Under the pieces are notes generated by a model. The model saw nothing but the letters and a program-made list of their open reading frames with translations. It made no database searches and was not told where the DNA came from. A stretch of 64,000 nt of DNA from an uncultured Mucilaginibacter sp. (lineage in GTDB: Bacteria; Bacteroidota; Bacteroidia; Sphingobacteriales; Sphingobacteriaceae). The translations under genes were made by a program, and so were the position numbers. The DNA lies in contig NZ_CAMLOV010000005.1 of assembly GCF_946481715.1 (NCBI RefSeq), positions 1 through 64,000 of the forward strand, read 5' to 3'. Positions 54,806-63,965 of the stretch are shown here, one piece after another. Within the stretch, counting starts at the first letter, position 1, and each line of letters begins with the position of its first letter.

Positions 54806-55103
54806 ACCTTATTATGGGTTATTTTTTGATTTAACGGTTTCAAACTTACATAAAATTTTATTTGTAAATTTTCAGAAACTCGACATAATTTTAAAAAAAT
54901 AGCGTTACCTGCGGGTGTTGATTGTGATATTTACAATTGCCACACATAAAAAATCGCTTAGCTAATAATTAAACAATAAAATATTTAGCGTATTTTAACC
55001 GCGGCATTTAATTGAAGGCTGGTATTGGTTTTTAAACTTGAGGTGCTATTTTTATAAAAATTTTAATCATTCGCTATTTTTCCTGTAGCATTGCTGTTAT
55101 ATT
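54806..55103. other. Divergent intergenic region
   Basis: A 298-bp AT-rich region with promoters for icd and the barrel gene. I see no other structure. Confidence 0.5.
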
Positions 55104-55811
55104 ATGATAAAGTTGCTTTTTAAAACAACATTTTTTACAATCCTGCTAACTTCGGCCGCCTTATTATCAAAAGCTCAAATTGGCTATGATTATGCCCAGT
55201 ACGATTTTGGCTTGGGAGGCAACATTAATCAAGTTTATGGCGATGCCGAAACTATTAAGCCTACCGCTTCGGTAAATGTCAACTTTACTTACAATGCCAC
55301 TCCTTTTGTAAATTATGTAATTGAAGTGCAGGCAGGCAAATTGGAAGGCGGCGACAAGGCTACAAAATCTGGACGGGTTTTTACCAACAAATACACTGCG
55401 TTTGTATTCAGAGGGCAATTGCAGGCAGGCGAACTGATAGATTATTCGCGTAGCGCGTTTATGAATGTGCTTAAAAACCTTTACATCTCGGGCGGTCTTA
55501 CCTACATGATGAATAATGTAGGCCCTATTACGCGCTTATCAGAAGTTACACCCGGTTTTTATACTGATGGGCTTGATAAATCTAACGAACTTTTATTGCC
55601 GATAAGGATTGGTTACGAGGTGAAACTTTTTAACCGCTATAACGAACCATCTTTTAAAATAGACCTCGGCGCAACCTACAATCACGATTTTGGCGACAAT
55701 ATGGATGGCTTTTCGGCCGGTAAAAGTAAAGACATGCTGCTGCAATACAGTGTTAGCCTAAAATTCGCTATCGGCGGTGTTACTTCGTACCGCAAACAAA
55801 TACATTTTTAA
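55104..55811 (+). CDS. Outer-membrane beta-barrel-like protein
   Basis: A 235-residue exported protein with a signal peptide (about 1-24, ending SKAQ) and alternating beta-strands (VNVNFTYNATPFVNYVIEVQ, DLGATYNHDFGD, LLQYSVSLKFAIGG). It looks like a small outer-membrane barrel of the sort common in Bacteroidota. No specific family is recognised. Confidence 0.78.
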   Translation: MIKLLFKTTFFTILLTSAALLSKAQIGYDYAQYDFGLGGNINQVYGDAETIKPTASVNVNFTYNATPFVNYVIEVQAGKLEGGDKATKSGRVFTNKYTAFVFRGQLQAGELIDYSRSAFMNVLKNLYISGGLTYMMNNVGPITRLSEVTPGFYTDGLDKSNELLLPIRIGYEVKLFNRYNEPSFKIDLGATYNHDFGDNMDGFSAGKSKDMLLQYSVSLKFAIGGVTSYRKQIHF

Positions 55812-55876
55812 TTATAGTTTATACCGGCAAACATTGGCAAGGTTTTTAGTGTATAATTGTTATATACTGAAAACCT

Positions 55877-56311
55877 ATGATACCCGATAACGACGACTTC
55901 GAAACCATTGACCCTGCATATAGGGAAGACGATTTGGCAAATAGTGGCGAGGACACCGCTAATACCGACGACCTCAATTTCAATGAGGCGGACGGAAGCT
56001 TTGAGCTTGATGTAAAAGGCGACGACCCCGAATACGATCATCCTGATCCTTACGACACTGCGCCAAAAAATGGCGACGACTTTAGCTCCACCTACGATGA
56101 GGCAAACCCGTTTGATACTAAAGGCGAATACGACGCGGAGCGATCAATAGAAACCGATGCCGATTCGCTCGGCATGCATATCGATAGCGGAAAGATTGTT
56201 GAATTAGACCCGCTTGACGAAAAGCTGGCGCACACCCCAGAGGACGACCGCGACGATCTTGACGAAGAAGGTTACCCTAAAAATGATACGCCCGAAGGAT
56301 TTAGGAAATAG
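55877..56311 (+). CDS. Highly acidic hypothetical protein
   Basis: A 144-residue protein in which about a third of residues are Asp or Glu (DDFETIDPAYREDDLANSGED at the start, in pieces DDFETIDPAYRED and DDLANSGED; LAHTPEDDRDDLDEE late). It has no signal peptide, membrane segment or recognised domain, and is probably disordered. A strong terminator follows. Confidence 0.65.
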   Translation: MIPDNDDFETIDPAYREDDLANSGEDTANTDDLNFNEADGSFELDVKGDDPEYDHPDPYDTAPKNGDDFSSTYDEANPFDTKGEYDAERSIETDADSLGMHIDSGKIVELDPLDEKLAHTPEDDRDDLDEEGYPKNDTPEGFRK

Positions 56312-56362
56312 TTGAAAGTATTGGAGAGGTTAAAAAAGCACCAATCCGAAAATACCTAAAAT

Positions 56363-56396
56363 AAAAAGGGATGGTTCTGATGAGCCATCCCTTTTT
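56363..56396. terminator. Bidirectional terminator
   Basis: A 15-bp stem (one G-U pair), 56363-56377 with 56382-56396, TGAT loop, A-run and T-run at the ends. It separates the acidic-protein gene from the convergent dnaX. Confidence 0.9.
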
Positions 56397-56431
56397 GTTT
56401 ATCCTATTCGTGAAATTCGCCTAATTCGTGT

Positions 56432-58249
56432 CTAATCGAAATCCAGGTTAAATTTATTCTTTAGGTCTATCAACTGCGGGTTTTTTGCCGCCATGTGCTG
56501 GAATTTCTCTAACGAAGTGTATGGCTTGCGCACTACGGTAGACTCTTCCACCTTCGCATTCACCTCTATACTAAAATTCCTTAGCGTGGTGCGCAAAAAG
56601 TTAAGTACGTTTGGCCGCTCGTCCCTAAAATCTTTTTCCTGTACTTTATTAGATACAGTTACCTCAAAATTACCCGGTGATAACACCCTGGGCGTTGCCG
56701 ATGTAAAAATGTTATATAAACTGGCCGATTTGCCTTCGGCCTTTAGCTTGGCGCCGTGGTTTGTCCACAATTGTAAAAACTCATCGTACGTAAAGGGCTC
56801 TTTATCCTCGCCTTTTAAATATGGGTCCTCCTCCACGGCTAACGCTTCCTCCACCTGCTTGCCAAGGTCCTTCATGCTCGGTATCTTAACCGATGTTACG
56901 CCGGAATGTACGTTGGCTACAAAAATATTTTTTGGTTTTTCAACTTCGGGCGGGGCTTCCCCTACAATCGGTTTGGCAGCCTCTTGTGGTGTTGTCCTGT
57001 TAAAAACAGCCGGCGAAACATCGCGTAGCAAAGGCACCTCGTCGTTGTTTGCCGGCGGCGGTGGGGTGGTTTGCGTTACTGTATCAGGTTTTTTTTTTAC
57101 CTCCCCTTGCGGGGCAGCGGCGGCCTGTGGCATTGGCGCGGTGGCCAGGTTAAATACCGAGAGCAGGTGGCACATCTTTAATAAGGCCAACTCTACTTGT
57201 AACCGCTGGTTCTTGCTTTGCTTATAGCTGATATCGCACTGGTTGGCAATATTCATGGCCGATAGCAAAAACGAAGTAGATGCCGCCTGCGATTGTTTTA
57301 AATAACGTTGTTTTATCGTTTCGCTAACCTCCAGCAATTTTATGGTTGCCGTGTCCTTCCCTACCAGCAGGTTACGGAAATGCTCGGACAGCCCGGAGAT
57401 AAAATGCGCACCATCAAAACCTTTAGAGAGTATTTCATCAAAAAGCAACAGTGCCTGGGCGTTATCCTCGCCTAATAGCTTATCAGTTATACTGAAATAG
57501 TAATCGTAGTCTAAAATGTTCAGGTTGTCAATAACCGAACGGTAGGTAACATTGCCCCCGCTAAAACTCACGATCTGGTCGAACATGGAGAGCGCATCTC
57601 TTAAACCGCCATCCGCCTTTTGGGCGATGATATGCAGCCCGTCGTTCTCATACGTGATGCTTTCTTTTTGGGCTATGGATGCCAGGTGCCCGGCCATATC
57701 CTCTACCCTGATGCGGTTAAAATCAAATATCTGGCATCGCGAAAGGATGGTAGGTAGTATCTTATGCTTCTCGGTAGTGGCTAATATAAATATGGCGTAG
57801 TTGGGTGGTTCTTCCAGCGTTTTCAGGAATGCGTTGAACGCCGCCTGCGATAGCATGTGCACCTCATCAATAATATAAACCTTGTAGCGAGCGGCTTGTG
57901 GCGGTATACGCACCTGCTCTATTAAACTGCGGATATCATCTACCGAATTGTTGGATGCAGCATCCAATTCGTGCACATTAAAGGAATTGCCGTTGCTAAA
58001 TGCACGGCAGCTATCGCAGGTGCCGCAGGCCTCGCCATTGGGCTGTAAATTGGTGCAGTTGATGGTTTTTGCCAGTATGCGCGCGCAGGTAGTTTTGCCC
58101 ACACCCCTTGGCCCGCAGAACAAAAAAGCCTGCGCCAACTGGTTGTTTTTAATGGCGTTTTTTAGCGTGTTGGTTATATGTTGCTGACCAACAACGGTAT
58201 CAAAGGTAGCCGGGCGGTATTTGCGTGCCGAAACAATAAAATTATCCAC
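56432..58249 (-). CDS. dnaX: DNA polymerase III subunit gamma/tau
   Basis: A 605-residue clamp-loader ATPase. It has Walker A GPRGVGKTTCAR (about 46-57), a zinc-binding cluster of four Cys (CTNLQPNGEACGTCDSC, about 69-85), Walker B YIIDEVHML and the sensor ATTEKHKILPTI. A Pro/Ala-rich linker (about 370-420) leads to a C-terminal tau-like domain. The start ATG at 58249 fits (MDNFIVSARKYRP). Confidence 0.96.
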   Translation of the reverse strand: MDNFIVSARKYRPATFDTVVGQQHITNTLKNAIKNNQLAQAFLFCGPRGVGKTTCARILAKTINCTNLQPNGEACGTCDSCRAFSNGNSFNVHELDAASNNSVDDIRSLIEQVRIPPQAARYKVYIIDEVHMLSQAAFNAFLKTLEEPPNYAIFILATTEKHKILPTILSRCQIFDFNRIRVEDMAGHLASIAQKESITYENDGLHIIAQKADGGLRDALSMFDQIVSFSGGNVTYRSVIDNLNILDYDYYFSITDKLLGEDNAQALLLFDEILSKGFDGAHFISGLSEHFRNLLVGKDTATIKLLEVSETIKQRYLKQSQAASTSFLLSAMNIANQCDISYKQSKNQRLQVELALLKMCHLLSVFNLATAPMPQAAAAPQGEVKKKPDTVTQTTPPPPANNDEVPLLRDVSPAVFNRTTPQEAAKPIVGEAPPEVEKPKNIFVANVHSGVTSVKIPSMKDLGKQVEEALAVEEDPYLKGEDKEPFTYDEFLQLWTNHGAKLKAEGKSASLYNIFTSATPRVLSPGNFEVTVSNKVQEKDFRDERPNVLNFLRTTLRNFSIEVNAKVEESTVVRKPYTSLEKFQHMAAKNPQLIDLKNKFNLDFD

Positions 58250-58303
58250 AGGTATAAAGGTAGCAAGAAATTGGCTAAGTAAAATAGCCAGAATACAATT
58301 TTA

Positions 58304-58768
58304 ATGAATGGTATATTTGAAATAGGATTTGCAACGCTGATAATTATCATGACGAACGAGATAATCAAAAAATATGGAATTGATTTCCAAAACAGAGTAG
58401 ATGATGGTAAAATTGATAAATTTCCGGGAGCTCATGAAGCCTTTTATATAACAGACTTATTGTTTGAATGGAATTCTGTAGATGACATTAATGATGGACT
58501 ATTAAAAGATATAGAGGAAGCGTTAGCGGATTCTAATAGCGAAATAGAGGCCGGTAGTACGGTTGTAGATATCATTATTTACCAAAATGTGGTTCAGTTT
58601 TACCCTCGATGGCGTGAAGAAGAATCGTCAATGCCTACAGCCGATTTAAAAGAGATTATTACCGCCTGGCGCGATTTTTTACTAACGCCACCGCTAAATG
58701 GCTCATCAATTTACTCGCCTTTAAATATTGGCTACTGGGCGTTGGCAAAAATTAAAAAAGCACGTTAA
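58304..58768 (+). CDS. Hypothetical protein
   Basis: A protein of 154 residues from the ATG at 58304, or 139 if it starts at the internal ATG 58349 (MTNEIIKKYGIDF), which reads more naturally. It is acidic and soluble, with a WREEES segment and SPLNIGYWALAKIKKAR at the end. The layout resembles small immunity-type proteins, but I do not recognise the family. Confidence 0.6.
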   Translation: MNGIFEIGFATLIIIMTNEIIKKYGIDFQNRVDDGKIDKFPGAHEAFYITDLLFEWNSVDDINDGLLKDIEEALADSNSEIEAGSTVVDIIIYQNVVQFYPRWREEESSMPTADLKEIITAWRDFLLTPPLNGSSIYSPLNIGYWALAKIKKAR

Positions 58769-58809
58769 GGGCATAAACGCTCGAAAAGGTGCAATATCAA
58801 TGCCTCCTG

Positions 58810-59055
58810 TTACTGCAAATCATCATCCGGCAAATGGTCGTCTTCATCCGGGTCGGGCTCGCGCACATCGTCGCCTACGCGTATCTCGTGCTCATCATTG
58901 GTGCTTTCCATCTGGTCGTCAAAGTCTTCGTCCTCTTCATCATCCCAATCACCCTCAAAAACTTCGTCTTCCTCAATTGGCCCCTGCAAAAAAAGGGTAT
59001 CATACATAAACCCTGATACACCAGCCTCCTGGTACCTGCTTTCAGAAAATTGCAT
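58810..59055 (-). CDS. Small acidic hypothetical protein
   Basis: An 81-residue protein starting at the ATG at 59055 (MQFSESRYQEAGVSGF). The last 50 residues are dominated by Asp and Glu (GDWDDEEDEDFDDQ, PDPDEDDHLPDDD). No domain is known. The opposite-strand frames look like shadows, being rich in His, Pro and Arg. Confidence 0.5.
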   Translation of the reverse strand: MQFSESRYQEAGVSGFMYDTLFLQGPIEEDEVFEGDWDDEEDEDFDDQMESTNDEHEIRVGDDVREPDPDEDDHLPDDDLQ

Positions 59056-59210
59056 AACGGTTTGTTTTATATAGGAAACGACCACCGGTGGCAATATGTT
59101 TTAAAAAAAAACTTATAAAAGCTTTAACAATTGTTTATAAACCTCAACAGCGATTCCCCCCCCTTTACATTGTAGTATTCTTTTGTCTGCGGCAAATGAG
59201 TTAATAAGCA

Positions 59211-59786
59211 CTATTCCTTTTTGATTGAATTTACAAATGGCTTAACGTCTTGTTCTGCTGGACTATAAAAGCCAATCCCTATTGTCTTTTCTTTGGAGGA
59301 TATCATGTAACTATACGCAATTCTCATATTATTATTTGAAGTCCTTCGATATTTAGATTCCATAAATTTAAAGCCTGCGATGCTTCCCATCTTTGAGCCA
59401 ACGTAATACGTTGAATCATTAATATTGGGCTTTGAACTTGATAACGATCGTTCGTGGTCAATCACAAAGTAGAAAGAATTGGAATCTATAGGTACATAAG
59501 GAGTAATCTTTGAAACGATAATAAATTTGTATGGATTCAAGGTGTCAATCAGCAGTTCGCCCGGACCCGACAGGAGCCACTTCGTCAACTCATCTTTAAT
59601 CTTTTCCTGAGTTTGCTGATGTACAATACGATGTATGTTGTTTTTATCAGCCAGCTTATACGAATTCGGCAGTTTAATAACCGCTCCAATTTCTTTTAAA
59701 TTATAATTCATAAGGTTACCTTTCTCCTGGCAGCCCATAAGCATACAAGAAAAGGCACCAATTAGAATGTAAAGACTATTCTTCAT
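59211..59786 (-). CDS. Lipoprotein of unknown function
   Basis: A 191-residue lipoprotein with a signal sequence and lipobox MGCQ (Cys19). The rest is mixed alpha/beta with no recognised family. Codon use is more AT-rich than its neighbours. It is divergent from the ribosomal operon. Confidence 0.7.
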   Translation of the reverse strand: MKNSLYILIGAFSCMLMGCQEKGNLMNYNLKEIGAVIKLPNSYKLADKNNIHRIVHQQTQEKIKDELTKWLLSGPGELLIDTLNPYKFIIVSKITPYVPIDSNSFYFVIDHERSLSSSKPNINDSTYYVGSKMGSIAGFKFMESKYRRTSNNNMRIAYSYMISSKEKTIGIGFYSPAEQDVKPFVNSIKKE

Positions 59787-59865
59787 GTTTATAATGAGCG
59801 TAATGCTTTTTAATTGTGAACAGGAATAGCCCTGTTTTAAAGCATGTAAAATACATATAAATTGC

Positions 59866-59896
59866 TTTGATTTATCAAGAAATCTTACTACATTTG
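59866..59896 (+). promoter_or_regulatory. Promoter of rpsF-rpsR-rplI
   Basis: TTTG at 59866-59869 and TACATTTG at 59889-59896, 19 nt apart, match the Bacteroidota sigma-ABfr consensus TTTG-N19-TAnnTTTG. The -7 box ends 46 nt before rpsF. Confidence 0.8.
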
Positions 59897-59941
59897 CAGC
59901 CCCGTAATAGCGGGTATTTAATTAAAAATCAAAGTATAACA

Positions 59942-60307
59942 ATGCAACAGTACGAAATCGTGATCGTTCTAACCCCGTTGTTGTCGACTGAAACAGCTGC
60001 AGAGGCAATTGCCAAATACAGCAAAGTTTTAACCGACAACGGAGCCGAAATTGTCCAGGAGGATAATTGGGGTTTGAGAAAACTTGCGTACCCTATTCAA
60101 AAGAAGACTACAGGGTACTATCACTTAACTGAATTCAGGGCTCCCGGTGATGTAATTAACAAAGTGGAAGTTGAGCTAAGGCGCGATGAGCGTGTTTTGC
60201 GCTTCCTTACCATTGCGCTGGATAAACATGCAGTAGCATACAATGAGAAAAAACGCAGCGGTGCCTTTAACAAGAAACCTGCGGCTAAAGCGGAGGAAAG
60301 CAAATAA
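59942..60307 (+). CDS. rpsF: 30S ribosomal protein bS6
   Basis: A 121-residue bS6. The ATG at 59942 gives the standard start [14 protein letters not shown]; the frame runs 25 codons further upstream only by chance. Conserved [13 protein letters not shown] and HLTEF segments are present. bS6 pairs with bS18 in the platform of the small subunit. The stop TAA shares its last base with the rpsR ATG (TAATG). Confidence 0.96.
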   Translation: MQQYEIVIVLTPLLSTETAAEAIAKYSKVLTDNGAEIVQEDNWGLRKLAYPIQKKTTGYYHLTEFRAPGDVINKVEVELRRDERVLRFLTIALDKHAVAYNEKKRSGAFNKKPAAKAEESK

Positions 60308-60570
60308 TGGCAAACGACCAAATTAAATACGTTACCGCCCCCAAAGTGGAGGATAACCGTAAAAAATACTGCCGTTTTAAAAAGAATGGTATTAAGTATA
60401 TCGATTACAAAGACGCTAACTTTTTGCTGAAGTTTATTAACGACCAGGGTAAAGTATTACCTCGCCGTTTAACAGGTACTTCATTAAAATTCCAGCGTAA
60501 AGTGGCCCAAGCTGTTAAACGTGCACGCCACATTGGTTTATTACCTTACGTTACAGACTCATTAAAATAA
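60307..60570 (+). CDS. rpsR: 30S ribosomal protein bS18
   Basis: An 87-residue bS18 with [16 protein letters not shown] and the C-terminal [22 protein letters not shown] region (as [13 protein letters not shown] then [13 protein letters not shown]). It is translationally coupled to rpsF. In Bacteroidota, bS18, bS6 and bS21 cover the 3' end of 16S rRNA, hiding the anti-Shine-Dalgarno. Confidence 0.97.
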   Translation: MANDQIKYVTAPKVEDNRKKYCRFKKNGIKYIDYKDANFLLKFINDQGKVLPRRLTGTSLKFQRKVAQAVKRARHIGLLPYVTDSLK

Positions 60571-60572
60571 TC

Positions 60573-60578
60573 AGGAGG
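60573..60578 (+). promoter_or_regulatory. Perfect Shine-Dalgarno AGGAGG before rplI
   Basis: AGGAGG followed by T lies 8 nt upstream of the rplI ATG at 60587. Strong Shine-Dalgarno sites are rare in this phylum and none was seen before other genes checked here. Confidence 0.85.
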
Positions 60579-60586
60579 TTTACAAA

Positions 60587-61030
60587 ATGGAAGTTATTTT
60601 AAAACAAGATGTAAAAAACCTGGGCGATAAAGACGATGTAGTAAACGTTAAACCAGGTTATGGCCGTAATTTCCTTATCCCTAAGGGTTATGCCATATTA
60701 GCCACAGAATCTGCACGTAAAGTATTGGCAGAAAACCTGAAACAGGCTCAATTTAAACAAGATAAAATACGCAAAGATGCTGATGCTATTGCTGCTCGTT
60801 TGGAAGGTGTTAAACTTACCATCGGCGCTAAAGCAGGCGAAAGCGGCAAAATCTTCGGTGCTATCAATACCATACAGGTAGCTGATGCATTGAAAAAAGA
60901 AGGTTTTGAAGTTGACCGCCGCCGCATCACTTTTGACCAGGAGCCAAAATTTGTTGGCGAGTACGTTGCAAACGTAAACCTGCATAAAGAAGTAAAAGTT
61001 CAGGTACCTTTTGAAGTAGTAGCTGAGTAA
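60587..61030 (+). CDS. rplI: 50S ribosomal protein bL9
   Basis: A 147-residue bL9 with the conserved N-terminal domain (MEVILKQDVKNLGDKDDVVN, GYGRNFLIPKGYA), the long central helix, and C-terminal domain (GSGK-like GESGKIFGAI). It is third in rpsF-rpsR-rplI, 16 nt after rpsR, and has the strong Shine-Dalgarno above. An intrinsic terminator closes the operon. Confidence 0.97.
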   Translation: MEVILKQDVKNLGDKDDVVNVKPGYGRNFLIPKGYAILATESARKVLAENLKQAQFKQDKIRKDADAIAARLEGVKLTIGAKAGESGKIFGAINTIQVADALKKEGFEVDRRRITFDQEPKFVGEYVANVNLHKEVKVQVPFEVVAE

Positions 61031-61037
61031 TTTAGAC

Positions 61038-61074
61038 TGATTTCGGATTTCGGATGTTCAATTTCGGATTTTGA
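61038..61074. repeat. Short TTTCGGAT dispersed-type repeat
   Basis: TTTCGGAT occurs three times between rplI and its terminator. This AT-rich pattern resembles filler repeats scattered in the family. No function is evident. Confidence 0.4.
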
Positions 61075-61091
61075 AAAACGTTTAGAACCAT

Positions 61092-61126
61092 AAAAAAGGA
61101 GTTTTGCTAAGCAGAACTCCTTTTTT
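61092..61126 (+). terminator. Terminator of rpsF-rpsR-rplI
   Basis: A 16-bp stem with one G-U pair, 61092-61107 with 61111-61126, TAA loop, ending in six T. It can work in both directions. Confidence 0.9.
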
Positions 61127-61148
61127 GTTTTATAGATTAGCATCACAA

Positions 61149-61904
61149 ATGGCACGTACTCAATCTTCCAAAAAATCCACTTCCAAATCAAAATATCGCG
61201 GTTCTAATTCAAAAATTGGCGGGGTTCTCCGCCTTGCCTTCCGCATCATTAAACTGGCGATTATTGCCTTTGTAGGGCTTAGCCTTTTTGGGGTGATCCT
61301 CTTCCGCTTTGTAAACCCACCCTTTACCTGGCTGATGATACAGCGCGGTTTTGAACGTAAAGCCGCCGGCAAGGAATGGAAAATTGACAAGCAATGGGTT
61401 GATTTTGAGGATATTGCCGACCCCATGAAACGTGCCGCAGTTGCCGCCGAGGACCAGACTTTTTTGGAAAACCACGGTTTCGATTTTAACGCTATTCAGA
61501 AAGCTATACAAAAAAATGCTAAAAGTAAAAAACTGATAGGCGGTAGCACCATTACTCAGCAAACCGCCAAAAACGTATTCTTGTACCAGGGGCGCTCGTT
61601 TGTACGGAAAGGTTTAGAAGCCTGGTTTACAGTACTTATAGAGATCTTCTGGAGCAAAAAACGCGTGATGGAGGTGTACCTTAACGTAATAGAAATGGGC
61701 GACGGCATTTATGGTATCGAAGCTGCTTCGCAGGCATATTTTCATAAACCGGCGTCGAAGCTTACCAACAGGCAGGCGGCGGCTATCGCGGTGATATTCC
61801 CGAGCCCGCTGAAGTGGTCGGCAACTAAGCCTACGCGGTATTTGAAGCACCGGCAGTATCTCATCAGGGCTAATATGCGCAGGCTGGGGCCGCTGGAGTT
61901 TTAG
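61149..61904 (+). CDS. mtgA: Monofunctional peptidoglycan glycosyltransferase (GT51)
   Basis: A 251-residue inner-membrane enzyme that polymerises lipid II into glycan strands. The ATG at 61149 starts a basic tail, followed by one membrane helix (about 30-50). GT51 motifs are AAEDQTFLENHGFD (catalytic Glu, about 97), GGSTITQQTAKNVFL and KKRVMEVYLNVIEMGDGIYG. No transpeptidase domain is present, so it is monofunctional. Confidence 0.94.
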   Translation: MARTQSSKKSTSKSKYRGSNSKIGGVLRLAFRIIKLAIIAFVGLSLFGVILFRFVNPPFTWLMIQRGFERKAAGKEWKIDKQWVDFEDIADPMKRAAVAAEDQTFLENHGFDFNAIQKAIQKNAKSKKLIGGSTITQQTAKNVFLYQGRSFVRKGLEAWFTVLIEIFWSKKRVMEVYLNVIEMGDGIYGIEAASQAYFHKPASKLTNRQAAAIAVIFPSPLKWSATKPTRYLKHRQYLIRANMRRLGPLEF

Positions 61905-62105
61905 TACATTTTTGCACAAATCATCCCGAAAAAATCGGTGCTTTTCTTCAAAAATCGGAGGAAATCGGAAAAAATTTGCGCTTTTGACGCGCTTAAAATC
62001 AGTACTATGTTGGCGACGAAAAAACGGCATTTTTTTCCGGCTGTTGCCAACCTGTTTGGGGTATCTATAAAAAAATTTCTTACACTTATGGTGACAACAT
62101 TTCGG

Positions 62106-62729
62106 CTACTTATATTTCCAGTGCCTTGTTTTTCCTTCGCTTATCCATTCCAACCCTTCCTTTAAACGCTTCTCGCGGGTGGCCTCGCTTTTGGCATCTT
62201 CAAACCAGGTGATGTACTCCTTTTTCTGCGATGGGCTGAATTTTTCGAAGTACGCCTTCGCCTCTGGCATCCCCTCCAACAGCTCTGCTAAATAATCCGG
62301 GGTATCCATAACCACCGCTACTGGTTTGGGCGCAGCCGCTTTTTTTGCCGCCGGCTTAGCTGCTTTTAATGCGCCCTTTTGAGCCATGGCCTGGCGGATG
62401 TACCAAATCAGCACATCATCATCCGGCAGGTCGGTAAGGGTAAACAGCTTGCCTATGCTGCCGGCCGCTTCGCCGCCCTCCGTGTGTAAGATCTGGTGCG
62501 GATCGGGCAGCAGGTCGGCTTTCCAGAAACCGAAGCCGGCATGTTGTTTAAAGGCCATCATAAAACAAAGCACGCCGTTGTACTCAAAAAATGGGGCACT
62601 CCATTTCATCGTCTCGGTTATCTCGGGCGATGCGCGGTGCACCAGTTGGCGCAGGTGGGTTAAAATAGGTTTTGCAAAATCTGCGGCTTTCTCTATATAA
62701 GCATCTACCCGGCTGTCGTATTGTTCCAT
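62106..62729 (-). CDS. DUF1801 / YdeI-like protein
   Basis: A 207-residue protein with an N-terminal DUF1801 domain (about 15-115, ETMKWSAPFFEYNG) and a C-terminal YdeI/OmpD-associated region (about 140-207, YFEKFSPSQKKEYITWFEDA). An Ala/Lys-rich linker joins them. The function is unknown; relatives occur widely in soil bacteria. It is divergent from the DUF1569-like gene. Confidence 0.83.
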   Translation of the reverse strand: MEQYDSRVDAYIEKAADFAKPILTHLRQLVHRASPEITETMKWSAPFFEYNGVLCFMMAFKQHAGFGFWKADLLPDPHQILHTEGGEAAGSIGKLFTLTDLPDDDVLIWYIRQAMAQKGALKAAKPAAKKAAAPKPVAVVMDTPDYLAELLEGMPEAKAYFEKFSPSQKKEYITWFEDAKSEATREKRLKEGLEWISEGKTRHWKYK

Positions 62730-62813
62730 AATTGAGGTTTATACAAGTAAAAATATAAAAAAGGCCGCGGAAACAAATGCCTGCATGCATTATATTTATA
62801 AGCAATTAAAGCC

Positions 62814-63308
62814 ATGGACAAAGCAAAAACAACCCAACAGCCGTCAACCCACATAATGAGTAAATTCATCGACATTAATGATCGCAGTGCCTTGAGAGAT
62901 GCCCTTGCAAAACTTAGCGCCGCAACCAAACCTGTATGGGGTAAAATGACAGCACGGCAAATGGTAGAGCATTTGATAGAGCAGGTAGAATATACTAATG
63001 GCAAAAAAACAGCCACGCTGGATGTGCCACCCGAAGATGCCGAAAAAGGCAAACAGGCCTGGGTTTACTCAGATATCGAAATTCCACGAAATGTATTTTT
63101 GAAAGTGCTCTCAATAGATTACCTGTACCCAAGCCTGCAAACGGCCATCGAACAGCTATTTAAGGAGCTGGAAGGTTTTGACAACTACTTCCGTACATCC
63201 GGCGCAACCATCATCCACGGCGGTTTTGGCCCTTTAAACCACGCCGAATGGCTGATATGGCATGGCAAACATTTTACCCACCATTTAAAACAGTTCGGGC
63301 TAATTTAA
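62814..63308 (+). CDS. DUF1569 / DinB-like protein
   Basis: A 164-residue cytosolic protein, or 150 residues if it starts at the ATG at 62856 (MSKFIDIND). It contains the DinB-like four-helix pattern with possible metal-binding His in MVEHLIEQVEY, GPLNHAEWLIWHGKHFTHH. The DUF1569 family is uncharacterised, possibly a thiol or metal-dependent transferase. Confidence 0.75.
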   Translation: MDKAKTTQQPSTHIMSKFIDINDRSALRDALAKLSAATKPVWGKMTARQMVEHLIEQVEYTNGKKTATLDVPPEDAEKGKQAWVYSDIEIPRNVFLKVLSIDYLYPSLQTAIEQLFKELEGFDNYFRTSGATIIHGGFGPLNHAEWLIWHGKHFTHHLKQFGLI

Positions 63309-63392
63309 TCTCTTATGGCAGCAACAAATACAGGTGCTACTTAAATTCCTCAAAAGCAAAATTATTGTACATTTGGAAACCATTGTAACCCT

Positions 63393-63965
63393 ATGTTAAA
63401 GTGTACTATACGCTTGCTGATCATTTTTTGCACTGCCGCCGTATGGCTCAGCAGTTGCAAGCTGGACGCGCCCGTATATCCCGATAAGGGCCTGGTTCCC
63501 GATACGGTAGATACAGATACCATACCGCCGGTTGTTGTTGATGATGGCACCAACCCGCCTACCGATGCAACTTACACTATACCAATCGGCGCTGTTAATA
63601 CCATCGTTTTCCAGGTAGATGGCGGCGAGACCGTTACCCTTGAGGGTGCTACTGCTGATGTATCACCAGTAGGATCAGTTGCAACTTCGGGCTATACCAG
63701 CCTGCTTGCCGGGCAGCCCGACCCGGAGATAAGCGTTCAATTAAACTTTAGCAATATTATTGAGGGCGAATATGCCAACGACCTGTTAGGGCTAATATAC
63801 CAGGGCCTTAAACTAAGCGATGACGGCAGCGGGAAGGTAAAGGCAACAACGTTTAAAAAGATTGGCAACTCATACCACATCCGGGGGTATTTTAAAGTAA
63901 ATGCCACTAACGATAACGATGGCATTAAGCACATGGTTGTTGGCTCGTTTAATATTGCGCAATAA
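63393..63965 (+). CDS. Lipoprotein of unknown function
   Basis: A 190-residue lipoprotein with a signal sequence and lipobox LSSC (Cys22), then a Pro/Asp/Thr-rich stalk (about 30-60, PDTVDTDTIPPVVVDDGT) and a beta-rich domain. No family is recognised. The gene ends 35 bp before the window edge. Confidence 0.72.
   Translation: MLKCTIRLLIIFCTAAVWLSSCKLDAPVYPDKGLVPDTVDTDTIPPVVVDDGTNPPTDATYTIPIGAVNTIVFQVDGGETVTLEGATADVSPVGSVATSGYTSLLAGQPDPEISVQLNFSNIIEGEYANDLLGLIYQGLKLSDDGSGKVKATTFKKIGNSYHIRGYFKVNATNDNDGIKHMVVGSFNIAQ

Noticed and set aside
58728..59016. Two plus-strand frames over the small acidic gene
   Set aside because: His/Pro/Arg-rich translations are what antisense to Asp/Glu codons gives.
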